A stretch of DNA of 17,495 nt from DATFLS01 sp964413425. GTDB taxonomy: Bacteria > Fidelibacterota > JAANXI01. The notes under the pieces are model-generated. The model made no database searches. It saw only the letters and a list, made by a program, of their open reading frames with translations, and was not told the DNA's origin. A program made the translations under genes and the position numbers. The stretch is from assembly GCA_964413425.1 (NCBI GenBank), contig CAYPST010000087.1, positions 1 to 17,495 of the forward strand, in the 5' to 3' direction. Below are positions 7,618 to 14,624 of the stretch, one piece after another (within the stretch, counting starts at the first letter, position 1; each line of letters starts with the position of its first letter).

Positions 7618-7842
7618 AGGGGTGTTCACAGATCGGGGGAAACCATACTTTAAGAGTGTTGACCTCAGACTCGAGATCCAATCTCATTCCATCAGCGGGA
7701 GACGGGTTCCCCGCAGTGAGTAATATTCTCCCATCCGATTATCGGCATCATCAGGAGTGACGCCGGTGCGGCAGTGACCGGTATCGATTTCGACTCTGCT
7801 TTCAGGATTGTCTGCACCGGATAACCGGCGGATACCCGGAAG

Positions 7843-8229
7843 TCAAGTTTTTCCACCGGACGTCGTCAGACCGGCTCGCTCTTTTATGAGCGTGTAGGCT
7901 ACGGAGTGGTCTTCTGTCTCCTGTAACAGCTGTTCGGTTTTACAATCAATTCTGTCGACACGCGTATGGTATGAATAGTGCACCTGGTAATGCTGCAGCG
8001 CCTCTTCCCCCAACTTGCTCAGGACATGCGCATGGATCCGGGCGATCTCCAGATGTATTAAAAACAAGGCAGCGGCCCGCCCCACTACTTTATCATAAAC
8101 GGTTACTGAGGTTGGTTCTGTCCCGGTGGAATTGAGATAGATTTCAAGATCAAATAACGGATATAACCAATTCCGATCGCTGGCAAATACCAGCGTATCT
8201 TCTGCAAAGACTTCGAGAGTATGGTTCAT
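7843..8229 (-). CDS. TM1506/DUF1893 family protein
   Basis: The 128-residue product matches the TM1506-like DUF1893 pattern: an N-terminal strand pair (LEVFAEDTLVFAS), the central VYDKVVGRAAALFLIHLEI at about 44-62, AHVLSKLGEEALQHYQVHYSYHTRVDRI, and C96 where many members have a Cys-containing motif. The family has a cytidine-deaminase-like fold in the Thermotoga structure, but its activity is unknown; the usual deaminase HxE and PCxxC zinc signatures are not evident here. The start at 8229 is chosen because its ATG overlaps the stop of the upstream gene (ATGA), which implies translational coupling. An upstream in-frame start at 8298 would sit inside the preceding gene. Together with the small zinc protein it forms a two-gene operon. 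Confidence 0.75.
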   Translation of the reverse strand: MNHTLEVFAEDTLVFASDRNWLYPLFDLEIYLNSTGTEPTSVTVYDKVVGRAAALFLIHLEIARIHAHVLSKLGEEALQHYQVHYSYHTRVDRIDCKTEQLLQETEDHSVAYTLIKERAGLTTSGGKT

Positions 8230-8549
8230 ATGTCTTCCAATGTGCTGAACCATTCCCTGGATTCCTTTGAGAAAGCATCCTTCAGTGCCTGCGCACATTC
8301 TTCACTACACAGCATAAAGAGCACATCTTTTCCTTCCTGTCTGGCGTCAGCATAGAACGGAGGCGCAAAACCTGCCACCGGCTCGCCGGTTGTCTGAAGA
8401 TCGAAGGTAACTTTCTCACCATCTTTTTTCTTTAAATCACTCTCCTCAGGAAATGTGCCCCCGATTCCGAACACCTCGTCATCTTCCGGGATGTGCTTCT
8501 TGCACCAGGCACAAATTTCAAACACCTTGTCATCCATCCGAATACTCAT
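8226..8549 (-). CDS. Small Cys-rich, probably zinc-binding protein (TRASH/YHS-like)
   Basis: This 107-residue protein has two cysteine pairs: C13-x2-C16 (ICAWCKKHI) near the start and C81-x3-C85 (FMLCSEECAQALKDAF) near the end. The LCSEEC helix resembles the second half of TRASH/YHS-type metal-binding domains. A charged middle (EESDLKKKDGEKVTF) separates the two. I do not recognise a specific family. The ATG at 8549 follows AAAAGGAG at good spacing. Its stop overlaps the ATG of the DUF1893 gene by ATGA. A role in metal sensing or as a zinc-stabilised partner of the DUF1893 protein is conjecture. Confidence 0.75.
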   Translation of the reverse strand: MSIRMDDKVFEICAWCKKHIPEDDEVFGIGGTFPEESDLKKKDGEKVTFDLQTTGEPVAGFAPPFYADARQEGKDVLFMLCSEECAQALKDAFSKESREWFSTLEDI

Positions 8550-8659
8550 AAACGTTCACTCCTTTTCATTCAATCGGTTGTAGAATAATACTCATTCAAC
8601 TAAGCACTGTCTCTTTTATTTATTTCTCTCGTAGTGTCGTAACCGGTGCCAATATAATA

Positions 8660-8684
8660 AAAATTTCGACAGCATAGAAATTTT
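8660..8684. repeat. Perfect AT-rich inverted repeat
   Basis: AAAATTTC (8660-8667) and GAAATTTT (8677-8684) are exact inverted copies separated by 9 nt. It lies in the middle of the divergent intergenic region and could be an operator or an attenuator-like hairpin. Confidence 0.5.
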
Positions 8685-8777
8685 AGATAGCCGGGATTCT
8701 TCCATTGCTCATTCTCTTTATAGACAAGTTTACGAAGAGAGTTCTTCTATGCTTGAATCTCTCCTTTTCAATTTGAT

Positions 8778-8806
8778 TTGCGATTCAGATCGGGGACTGG
8801 TAATTT
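8778..8806 (+). promoter_or_regulatory. Possible promoter of the hpt-ade operon
   Basis: TTGCGA, a 17-nt spacer and TAATTT resemble a sigma-70 promoter about 85 nt before the GTG start. This is a weak match in AT-rich DNA, so chance is possible. Confidence 0.25.
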
Positions 8807-8891
8807 AATTTTAACAACGGAACATTTCCACGAATCATTCAAGCACACAGCGGAAAATGTAATACGACAGGTTCACACAAAGTGAAAAATT

Positions 8892-9560
8892 GTGAATAAA
8901 GATATCGACTTTGCCAATACAGTTGTAATTCAGGACGATGAATTTCATGATGAGGCTGCCCGGCCATTCGCAGATCATCGTATCGATCGGCTTCTCATCC
9001 CCGAAAGGACGATACGCAAGCGCACCCGGGTTCTGGCGGAACAGATTTGCAGAGACTACAGCCACACCGAGCTGCTCCATGCGGTGATTCTGCTGAAGGG
9101 GGCATTCGTGTTTGCTGCCGATCTTGGCAGGGAAATTTGCAGGTGCGGAGGCCCTGAACTACAATACGACTTTATCAAGCCGATCACGTACGGAAAGGGC
9201 ATCAAAGCGGGTGGAGAGACCCACAGAGCAGCCCGTATTGAATATGCTCTGGAAGACCTGAATTCGGATCATGTTCTGGTCATAGAAGATATCGTGGATC
9301 AAGCGTTTACCCTTTCAGCGGTACGTAAATATTTGCAGGAAGAAAAACAGGTCGCTTCGTTAAAGTTTTGTGTTTTATTAGAGAAAACGTTGGAACACCC
9401 GGCACCTGAAGTACAAAAACTGCGGGACGGTCTCACACTGGACTATGTGGGCTTTCAGATCCCGGACAGGTGGGTGGCCGGGTTTGGGATTGACGCCGGT
9501 GAAGACTTCAGGCATCTGCCGGATATTGTAACCGTCAAGGAGGAGTATTACAGGAAATGA
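8892..9560 (+). CDS. hpt: Hypoxanthine phosphoribosyltransferase-like protein
   Basis: The 222-residue product aligns by eye over its full length with hypoxanthine(-guanine) phosphoribosyltransferases, which make IMP/GMP from the base and PRPP. Visible parts are IDRLLIPERTIRKRTRVLAEQI, the LLKGAFVFAADL strand-loop, the PRPP region VLVIEDIVDQAFTL (E132-D133, D136), K165, and the base-binding VGFQIPDRWVAGFGID with D201 and R207. The N-terminal VVIQDDE segment before the core resembles the longer eukaryotic enzymes; common bacterial Hpt is shorter. Oddly, the phosphate loop that normally reads DTGxT is D136-Q-A-F-T140, losing Thr and Gly. GTG is the only plausible start and has no good ribosome binding site. 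The stop overlaps the adenine deaminase ATG (ATGA). The enzyme may be weak, altered in specificity or regulatory. Confidence 0.88.
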   Translation: MNKDIDFANTVVIQDDEFHDEAARPFADHRIDRLLIPERTIRKRTRVLAEQICRDYSHTELLHAVILLKGAFVFAADLGREICRCGGPELQYDFIKPITYGKGIKAGGETHRAARIEYALEDLNSDHVLVIEDIVDQAFTLSAVRKYLQEEKQVASLKFCVLLEKTLEHPAPEVQKLRDGLTLDYVGFQIPDRWVAGFGIDAGEDFRHLPDIVTVKEEYYRK

Positions 9561-11332
9561 GGCAGGCTGAGACAATTCTAACCGGAGCGAACATTCTTGA
9601 CACGGAAAACAAGCGAATCATCAGGGGGAATGTCCGAATTCGCCATGGACTCATCGCAGGAATTGATTCACCCGAAACGTCTTATCCAACCGATACGAAC
9701 ATCATTGATGTCACAGATCAGTATGTTTCCCCGGGATTTATCGACAGCCATCTCCATATCGAAAGCAGCATGGTAAGCCCCCTCGCCTTTTCCAAATGCG
9801 TTCTTGCACACGGCACCACAAGTGTCTTTGTCGATCCCCATGAAATAACCAATGTGGCCGGCAGCACGGGCATCGAGTTCTTCCTGGACCAATCGGCGCG
9901 GGCTCCCATGGATATCTTTATCGGTATCCCCTCCTGCGTACCGGCCACTCCGCTTGAAGACGCCGGTGCAGCCATCACACTGGCGGACATAAGGAGGTAT
10001 GTCGGAGATCCCAGGGTGTACGGACTCGCAGAAATGATGAACTTCCCCGGCATCATCTCCGGGAGAGGAGATGCCAGAGAGAAAGTCGACTTTGTCTACG
10101 ATTATGGAAAAATCGTGGACGGTCATTGCCCGGGGGTTACGGGAGATGATCTTCGCACTTATGTGAGTAACGGACAGAATGACGGCGTAATCCGTATCGC
10201 ATCCGATCATGAATCCGCCAGTGCCGAAGAAGTTATGGAAAAGTATCAGGCAGGGATGTGGCTGATGCTGCGGTACGGGAGTGCCTCCAAGGATTTGAAC
10301 ACCATCCTGCCGGATCTGCTTGCCGCCGGTCATCCGCTGGAGCGCCTCATGCTCTGCTCTGATGACGTTGATCCCCAGGAACTTCAGGAGCAGGGCCACA
10401 TGAATCGAATAATTACACGGGCCCGGGATATTTTTCAACAACAGTCCGGCATGGAACTGGAAGAGGCCACCCTCGCTGCAGTAGCCCTGGCAACCAGCCA
10501 TCCCGCACACTATTTTTCCGGATTTTTCCGATTCCACGAACAGCCCCCACCTGGCCAAATCACTACAGGCTGCAAGGCAAATCTGGTGGTGTTCAATTCG
10601 CTGGAAGAGATGGATATCGACACTGTATTCTCCGACGGTAAAATCGTAGTGAAGGACGGCAACTATATTGGGGAGCGCGTGGATTATGACTACTCAGAGT
10701 TACTCGGGACTGTCCATCTGGGCAGGCAGCTGACGGCAGCCGACTTCCGTATTTCAAACGACAGTGGGAGTCAAACTCCGGAAGTTCGTGTTATCAGAGC
10801 AATTCCGGGAAGTTTGGTCACCGAATCTTTCAAGACTCCCTTGCCTTCCGAAAACGGAGAGTTGAAGTCTGATCCTGAACAGGATATTGCCAAAATCGCG
10901 GTCTTCGAACGGCATAAAGGTTCCGGCAGGTATGCAGTGGGGTTTGTGCAGGGACTGGGTCTCCGGGGCGGCGCCATCGCTTCCACCGTCGCCCACGACA
11001 GCCACAATCTGATTATTGCCGGAGTCGATGAGGAAAAAATGGCGCAGGCAGGAAACCACCTGGCGGAACTGGGCGGGGGCATGGCTGTCGTTACCGATCG
11101 GATTGATTCCGTTCCGCTTCAAATCGGCGGGTTGATGTCCACCAGCGAGATTGGAGAGGTGGCTGCCGAGTACGAACAACTCTGTCAGGCCGCCAAAAAG
11201 ACCGGAAGCGAAGTGGAAGAGCTGTTTATGACCTTGAGTTTTCTTGCGTTACCGGTAATCCCGGAGCTCAAAATCACCAGTAATGGTCTGGTAGACGTCA
11301 ATGAGTTTGCTCTGATTCCGCTCATTGAATAA
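9557..11332 (+). CDS. ade: Adenine deaminase (Ade family, amidohydrolase)
   Basis: The 591-residue length is typical of bacterial adenine deaminase, which converts adenine to hypoxanthine and ammonia in the cytoplasm. The amidohydrolase metal site begins at H66-L-H68 in FIDSHLHIESSMVSP. Further family motifs are FVDPHEITNVAG (about 91-102), VDGHCPG, the SDHESASAEEVMEK stretch and MLCSDDVDP. The Ade-specific C-terminal domain includes GSGRYAVGFVQGLGLRGGAIASTVAHDSHN and GGGMAVV. The ATG overlaps the stop of the hpt-like gene; AGGAGG lies about 14 nt upstream within that gene. The pairing makes metabolic sense, because the hypoxanthine product is the substrate of the neighbour. No truncation is seen. 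Confidence 0.95.
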   Translation: MRQAETILTGANILDTENKRIIRGNVRIRHGLIAGIDSPETSYPTDTNIIDVTDQYVSPGFIDSHLHIESSMVSPLAFSKCVLAHGTTSVFVDPHEITNVAGSTGIEFFLDQSARAPMDIFIGIPSCVPATPLEDAGAAITLADIRRYVGDPRVYGLAEMMNFPGIISGRGDAREKVDFVYDYGKIVDGHCPGVTGDDLRTYVSNGQNDGVIRIASDHESASAEEVMEKYQAGMWLMLRYGSASKDLNTILPDLLAAGHPLERLMLCSDDVDPQELQEQGHMNRIITRARDIFQQQSGMELEEATLAAVALATSHPAHYFSGFFRFHEQPPPGQITTGCKANLVVFNSLEEMDIDTVFSDGKIVVKDGNYIGERVDYDYSELLGTVHLGRQLTAADFRISNDSGSQTPEVRVIRAIPGSLVTESFKTPLPSENGELKSDPEQDIAKIAVFERHKGSGRYAVGFVQGLGLRGGAIASTVAHDSHNLIIAGVDEEKMAQAGNHLAELGGGMAVVTDRIDSVPLQIGGLMSTSEIGEVAAEYEQLCQAAKKTGSEVEELFMTLSFLALPVIPELKITSNGLVDVNEFALIPLIE

Positions 11333-11423
11333 CACCGCATGGGTTTTATCAGAGTGAACAGATACCAGGCTATCACTATTCTGATCTCCGATCCAGCGAC
11401 TCCGGATTTACCTGGCTCATGAG

Positions 11424-11456
11424 AAGGAACTCCGTTCATCGATCTTGGAGTTCCTT
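11424..11456. terminator. Hairpin between convergent ade and FAU-1-like genes
   Basis: AAGGAACTCC (11424-11433) pairs perfectly with GGAGTTCCTT (11447-11456), 10 bp with a 13-nt loop. It begins one base after the stop of the minus-strand FAU-1-like gene and lies about 90 bp after ade. Neither side has a long T-run, so termination may be partial; a bidirectional role is inferred from position. Confidence 0.55.
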
Positions 11457-11457
11457 G

Positions 11458-12432
11458 CTAAGATTCCTGCGTGGCTTGCACGATCTTCTCTGCTTGTTCC
11501 AGGGCGGTATCGTATAACTTCTGACCGATGAACCCCTGTTCATAATAATGTTGGAGTGTTTGTTTATCCACGATCTCCGCCGGTTTTTCCGCTCGTTCGA
11601 CAACATCAATCTCAAGATCAATATATCGAATTTTGTCGGGATAATACTCAATTGGCGTATTGATATTATAGTAGGCTCCGGTGAACATCTCATCAGCACG
11701 GTAATAATTATGCACATACATCCATCCCTGTTCCCAGACTTCCGTCATCGCATAATCACCGGCTTCTATGGACAGCGCTAATCCGTCGTAGCCGCCGATT
11801 CCGGAGAAGTCTCCCCTTCGCAAGACCAGGTGTTTTTCCTCAGAAGAGACTTCCCGGATTTCTCCATGAGAGAGGCTGATGACATCTCCTTTCAGTTTCA
11901 CATGTTCGATTGCCAGGGGCATTCCCACTCTGTACACATCCCAGATAAACCGCTTTTCCAGTTTCTGTCCAATCTGCGCTCGCTTCTCCGGATGATTGGA
12001 CAATTCCATCCGTTCCACCATGTCAACATACTCCGAGGCGATAATACGCATTCTATGATGGTTGCGAATGGTGGGAACGACCTGGTTCCGGATTTCATCC
12101 AGGATAGACTTGGCGATGAAGGGCAATTCCACTTCATAGAAAATGGTATTGTCCCGAACCCGAAGTTTTCGACAGATCACATCATACAGTTCTTCCTGAA
12201 GCACATCTATTACTGCCCGGCTGGATTCGAGGGTCCCTGTGAGCAGAACACCCTGCCAGTCGTCCTTATCTTGAATTTCCACGGCGGCAGGTTTGTGAAA
12301 GTGAAAGGCATCTTGTACTCCAAATCGCTCCAGAATGAGATCCGAGGGATCCGCTATTTGAAAATCCTTGTCCAGAAAAAGCTGCGTAAGCGCCGTCGCG
12401 TAAATTCCCCTGATTTTCAATCGGATATTCAT
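11458..12432 (-). CDS. FAU-1-like RNase E/G-type RNA-binding protein with DUF402 domain
   Basis: The 324-residue protein fits the archaeal FAU-1 architecture: an N-terminal RNase E/G-like, S1-containing part and a C-terminal DUF402 domain from about 185. DUF402 hallmarks are RRGDFSGIGGYDGLAL, EAGDYAMTEVWEQGWMYVHNYY, GAYYNINTPIEYYP (N256-N258), RYIDLEIDVVE (D272, D276) and EIVDKQTL (D289). FAU-1 of Pyrococcus binds AU-rich RNA, and archaeal members have been reported to have ribonuclease activity, so RNA binding or processing is the likely role. The family is best known in archaea. The ATG at 12432 is 5 nt after the RtcA stop without its own clear ribosome binding site, pointing to coupled translation. 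A hairpin follows its stop. Confidence 0.8.
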   Translation of the reverse strand: MNIRLKIRGIYATALTQLFLDKDFQIADPSDLILERFGVQDAFHFHKPAAVEIQDKDDWQGVLLTGTLESSRAVIDVLQEELYDVICRKLRVRDNTIFYEVELPFIAKSILDEIRNQVVPTIRNHHRMRIIASEYVDMVERMELSNHPEKRAQIGQKLEKRFIWDVYRVGMPLAIEHVKLKGDVISLSHGEIREVSSEEKHLVLRRGDFSGIGGYDGLALSIEAGDYAMTEVWEQGWMYVHNYYRADEMFTGAYYNINTPIEYYPDKIRYIDLEIDVVERAEKPAEIVDKQTLQHYYEQGFIGQKLYDTALEQAEKIVQATQES

Positions 12433-12437
12433 CGTGT

Positions 12438-13529
12438 CTATTGATATCCTATTCCCTTGATGATCACCTGATTGGTTCCCACTTCAATTTTTGCTCCCAG
12501 CATCTCCTCTACCAACCAGAGACGAGTCTCCACATGATCAGTCATTCGTGGAATTGCAATGCGTGTTGTCCCGTCAGCAAGTGCAGCATACGGGATTATC
12601 TGATCAGCCAGATACCGGTCCACTGCCGCGTGACTCCGGAGATCTTCCAACAGGGCGTTTGCGGTAAACTTTCCGATGGATTCGGAACTGCGTCCCCGGG
12701 CACCCGCCCTGTCGGCCCCAATCAGACATCCATCCGACGTTTCGGCCCAGATTGCCAGCGCAGCCCCGGGTTGAACGGCAACAGACTGGTAGACGGGGGC
12801 GTCCTCTGTATCGTATCTGATCTCGATATCGGCGTTATAACCGGCTTGTTCAAGTACTGTCCGGCATTCTCCGGCCATCCGTTCCGACACCTGACGATCT
12901 TCAAGCCGGGACGAAAGCGCAATTCCTCTTACCCCTGTAACCTCACCGCGCTGTCTCAAATCCAGGGGGCGCAAGCAGTCCTCCACACTCGTTACCCGGA
13001 GAACAATTCGACCCCCGCCCCGCGGCACATAGCCGGGCTGCAAAATTTGTAGAGTCACTTCCGCTCCCATTGCCCTTAGTATAGGAAGGAACACAGACTT
13101 CAGATGAAAGGCAGTTGGTGCGAAATCCTGGAAGAGTCCTCCGGTTATGGTGTACTTGGATGGTGTGCCCGCAAACAGTGCCATTGGCAATACCGTGAAC
13201 GCCAGCATAGTGGTGGATCCGGCTGTACCGATATTCCAGGCGAATTCTCCTCCGCGCAAAATATCACCCGGGAAATAGGTGATGGCACTCGAACCCACCT
13301 CAGCACCACGGATCCTGCCTCCACAGATTTCGGCAACTGCTTTGACAGCGGAGACATGCTGAGGTCGCAACCCAGGCTTCCGCCGTTTCGCCCTGATGTT
13401 TCTGAGATGTACCTCCCGGCCTGTCAGCGATGCGAAGCCCACCACATCCCTGACGATGGTGCCTGAACCGGATTTTCGTGCGCCGTCTATCTCGAGCATC
13501 GCTGGGCAAGGCTTTACAGTATTCCGCAT
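12438..13529 (-). CDS. rtcA: RNA 3'-terminal phosphate cyclase-like protein (RtcA family)
   Basis: The 363-residue protein shows the RtcA fold signatures: LRNIRAKRRKPGLRPQHVSAVKAVAEICGG at about 42-71 with R46, R49 and Q57; ITYFPGDILRGGEFAWNIGTAGSTTML; LPMALFAGTPSKYTITGGLFQDFAPTAFHL; the PRGGGRIVLRVT insert boundary; and the C-terminal YLADQIIPYAALADG with H332 in TDHVETRLWLVEEML, the position of the adenylated histidine. RtcA uses ATP to turn RNA 3'-phosphate into 2',3'-cyclic phosphate. Unusually, the N-terminal motif normally DGSxGEGGGQ is DGARKSGSGTIVR, losing the conserved Glu and Gln. The start could be ATG 13529 or M11 at 13499, where the family usually begins; neither has a clear ribosome binding site. 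It is cotranscribed with the FAU-1-like gene. No RtcB or RtcR is nearby. Confidence 0.87.
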   Translation of the reverse strand: MRNTVKPCPAMLEIDGARKSGSGTIVRDVVGFASLTGREVHLRNIRAKRRKPGLRPQHVSAVKAVAEICGGRIRGAEVGSSAITYFPGDILRGGEFAWNIGTAGSTTMLAFTVLPMALFAGTPSKYTITGGLFQDFAPTAFHLKSVFLPILRAMGAEVTLQILQPGYVPRGGGRIVLRVTSVEDCLRPLDLRQRGEVTGVRGIALSSRLEDRQVSERMAGECRTVLEQAGYNADIEIRYDTEDAPVYQSVAVQPGAALAIWAETSDGCLIGADRAGARGRSSESIGKFTANALLEDLRSHAAVDRYLADQIIPYAALADGTTRIAIPRMTDHVETRLWLVEEMLGAKIEVGTNQVIIKGIGYQ

Positions 13530-13572
13530 CTCACAACAGTTTAGGGAATTCGGACGAATGATTCCAAGGCTT

Positions 13573-13596
13573 TTCTGAGACCATTTCTGAGACCAT
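13573..13596. repeat. Tandem duplication of a 12-bp unit
   Basis: TTCTGAGACCAT occurs twice in direct succession (13573-13584 and 13585-13596), about 45 bp upstream of the rtcA start. The unit length is a multiple of three, so overlapping short frames stay open through it. Confidence 0.8.
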
Positions 13597-13716
13597 CATA
13601 ATCCAAATTATTCCTCCTCATACGTGACGGGGAAGGGGAGCGAGCCTAATGTCACAGTCTTCTTCAATTTGCAGAATCGCACACGGAATCAAGACCTGGC
13701 CGGATATCATAACACT

Positions 13717-13742
13717 TACCCAGGTGTATAGGTACCTGGGTA
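13717..13742. repeat. Perfect 9-bp-stem hairpin
   Basis: TACCCAGGT (13717-13725) is exactly complementary to ACCTGGGTA (13734-13742) with an 8-nt loop. It lies between the unknown two-gene module and rtcA on the minus strand. There is no T-run, so it might be an operator, or an RNA hairpin at the 3' end of the module transcript. Confidence 0.55.
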
Positions 13743-13931
13743 CAGAGGTAGATAAGTGATTGCAAGCAAGGAGATATATCCGCTTCCGGCAGCAGGGCTT
13801 TAATTTAGCTGGCAAGAACACAACCGCATCACACCCCTATGCACCTGTTTCTCTATGTACCCGGTGGACGGGATGGCGAGGTCTCTCTGTCTTGTGCGTG
13901 CACTTTGCTCTGGGTGTAGGAATAATTCAGG

Positions 13932-14609
13932 CTAGGGAAGCAAAAGGATATACTGCTTTTTCCGGAGGTACGCCATCTTTCTGAATTTTCTGATCTCCGC
14001 AATCCTTTGCCGGGCCCCAAGTCCATCCAGAAAGCGGGTATACTTTTCCCCCAGCATATTCGTTTCGAGATACCGATCCCGGAGTGAATGGTGGGCATAA
14101 TCATAGTCCCAATTTTCAAACAGATGATGCCGAACCCACAAGCGATCCCAGTCTTCCAGCTGTTTTGACTCGTTGAAGTAGGCGACAAAAAACTTCAACG
14201 TATAGTAACTGTCTATTTTCGCCAGGAGCTCCAGATCCCGGATAAAATTTTCACGCTGGAGGTTCCGCTCTCCTGATAGAAATTTGAGGGCTCCATGCAC
14301 TGCATGGTTCAGTTCTTCGATGAATACAATGAACGGATAAATATTTTTTTCGTTCACCCCCCGGCGTGGATCATTGCGTTCCAGCGATGCAATCATCCGG
14401 TCCGAATAGTAGATAGCCAGATAGAGTCGATTGCCGGTGACCCGGAAAAAAGTCCGTGCAATATCAGAGAGCTCCCGGGTGGTTTCAGCACTTCTTCGAC
14501 GGAGATCCCAGAACCGCTGCCGCCCAATCACGAATTGTTCCAGATTGATGCCGCTTCCCTGCTGATAAGTCCGTTCAGTAATACCCTGCAATTCCTTTAG
14601 TAAAGACAT
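13932..14609 (-). CDS. Uncharacterised helical protein, second gene of module
   Basis: I do not recognise this 225-residue protein. It has no signal peptide or membrane helix and is predicted by eye to be mostly alpha-helical with many Arg, Glu and aromatic residues. A possible metal-binding segment is E98-E99-L-N-H102-A-V-H105, followed by D127-E-x-L and by H161-H162, D168, D170 and H173-H174 in RHHLFENWDYDYAHHS. The ExxH plus later His/Asp residues recall helical di-metal carboxylate proteins, but the required pairs cannot be confirmed. The C-terminus is very basic (RIAEIRKFRKMAYLRKKQY), which might contact nucleic acid or membrane. It begins 15 nt after the stop of the upstream gene without its own ribosome binding site, so the two are probably co-translated. 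Confidence 0.75.
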   Translation of the reverse strand: MSLLKELQGITERTYQQGSGINLEQFVIGRQRFWDLRRRSAETTRELSDIARTFFRVTGNRLYLAIYYSDRMIASLERNDPRRGVNEKNIYPFIVFIEELNHAVHGALKFLSGERNLQRENFIRDLELLAKIDSYYTLKFFVAYFNESKQLEDWDRLWVRHHLFENWDYDYAHHSLRDRYLETNMLGEKYTRFLDGLGARQRIAEIRKFRKMAYLRKKQYILLLP

Positions 14610-14624
14610 AAGCGCAATTCGTTT

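Larger units (their letters stand above)
8550..8891. other. Divergent intergenic region between zinc-protein gene and hpt
   Basis: This AT-rich 342-bp gap separates divergent operons and must carry promoters for both. A perfect AT-rich hairpin AAAATTTC/GAAATTTT lies at 8660-8684. On the plus strand, TTGCGA (8778-8783), 17 nt, then TAATTT (8801-8806) is a possible promoter for the purine salvage genes. No protein-like reading frame was found. Confidence 0.5.
13530..13931. other. Gene-free stretch upstream of rtcA
   Basis: These 402 bp separate the unknown module from rtcA, which are on the same strand. They hold a tandem 12-bp duplication (13573-13596) and a 9-bp perfect hairpin (13717-13742). 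Short minus-strand frames exist here, including 13541-13621 (26 residues) and a 67-codon frame at 13618-13821, but neither can be supported as a gene. No convincing promoter was found. Confidence 0.5.

Noticed and set aside
7816..7839. CCGG-rich imperfect hairpin after the DUF1893 gene
   Set aside because: The stems are only 4-5 bp and no T-run follows on the minus strand, so it is not supported as a terminator.
9668..10558. 296-codon minus-strand frame opposite adenine deaminase
   Set aside because: It lies entirely antisense to a well-supported gene, has no recognisable domain, and its composition mirrors the sense strand.
11830..12444. 204-codon plus-strand frame opposite the FAU-1-like gene
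   Set aside because: Antisense to the DUF402 protein and without protein-like motifs.
13618..13821. 67-codon minus-strand frame upstream of rtcA
   Set aside because: It crosses the hairpin at 13717-13742, has no ribosome binding site and no recognised similarity.
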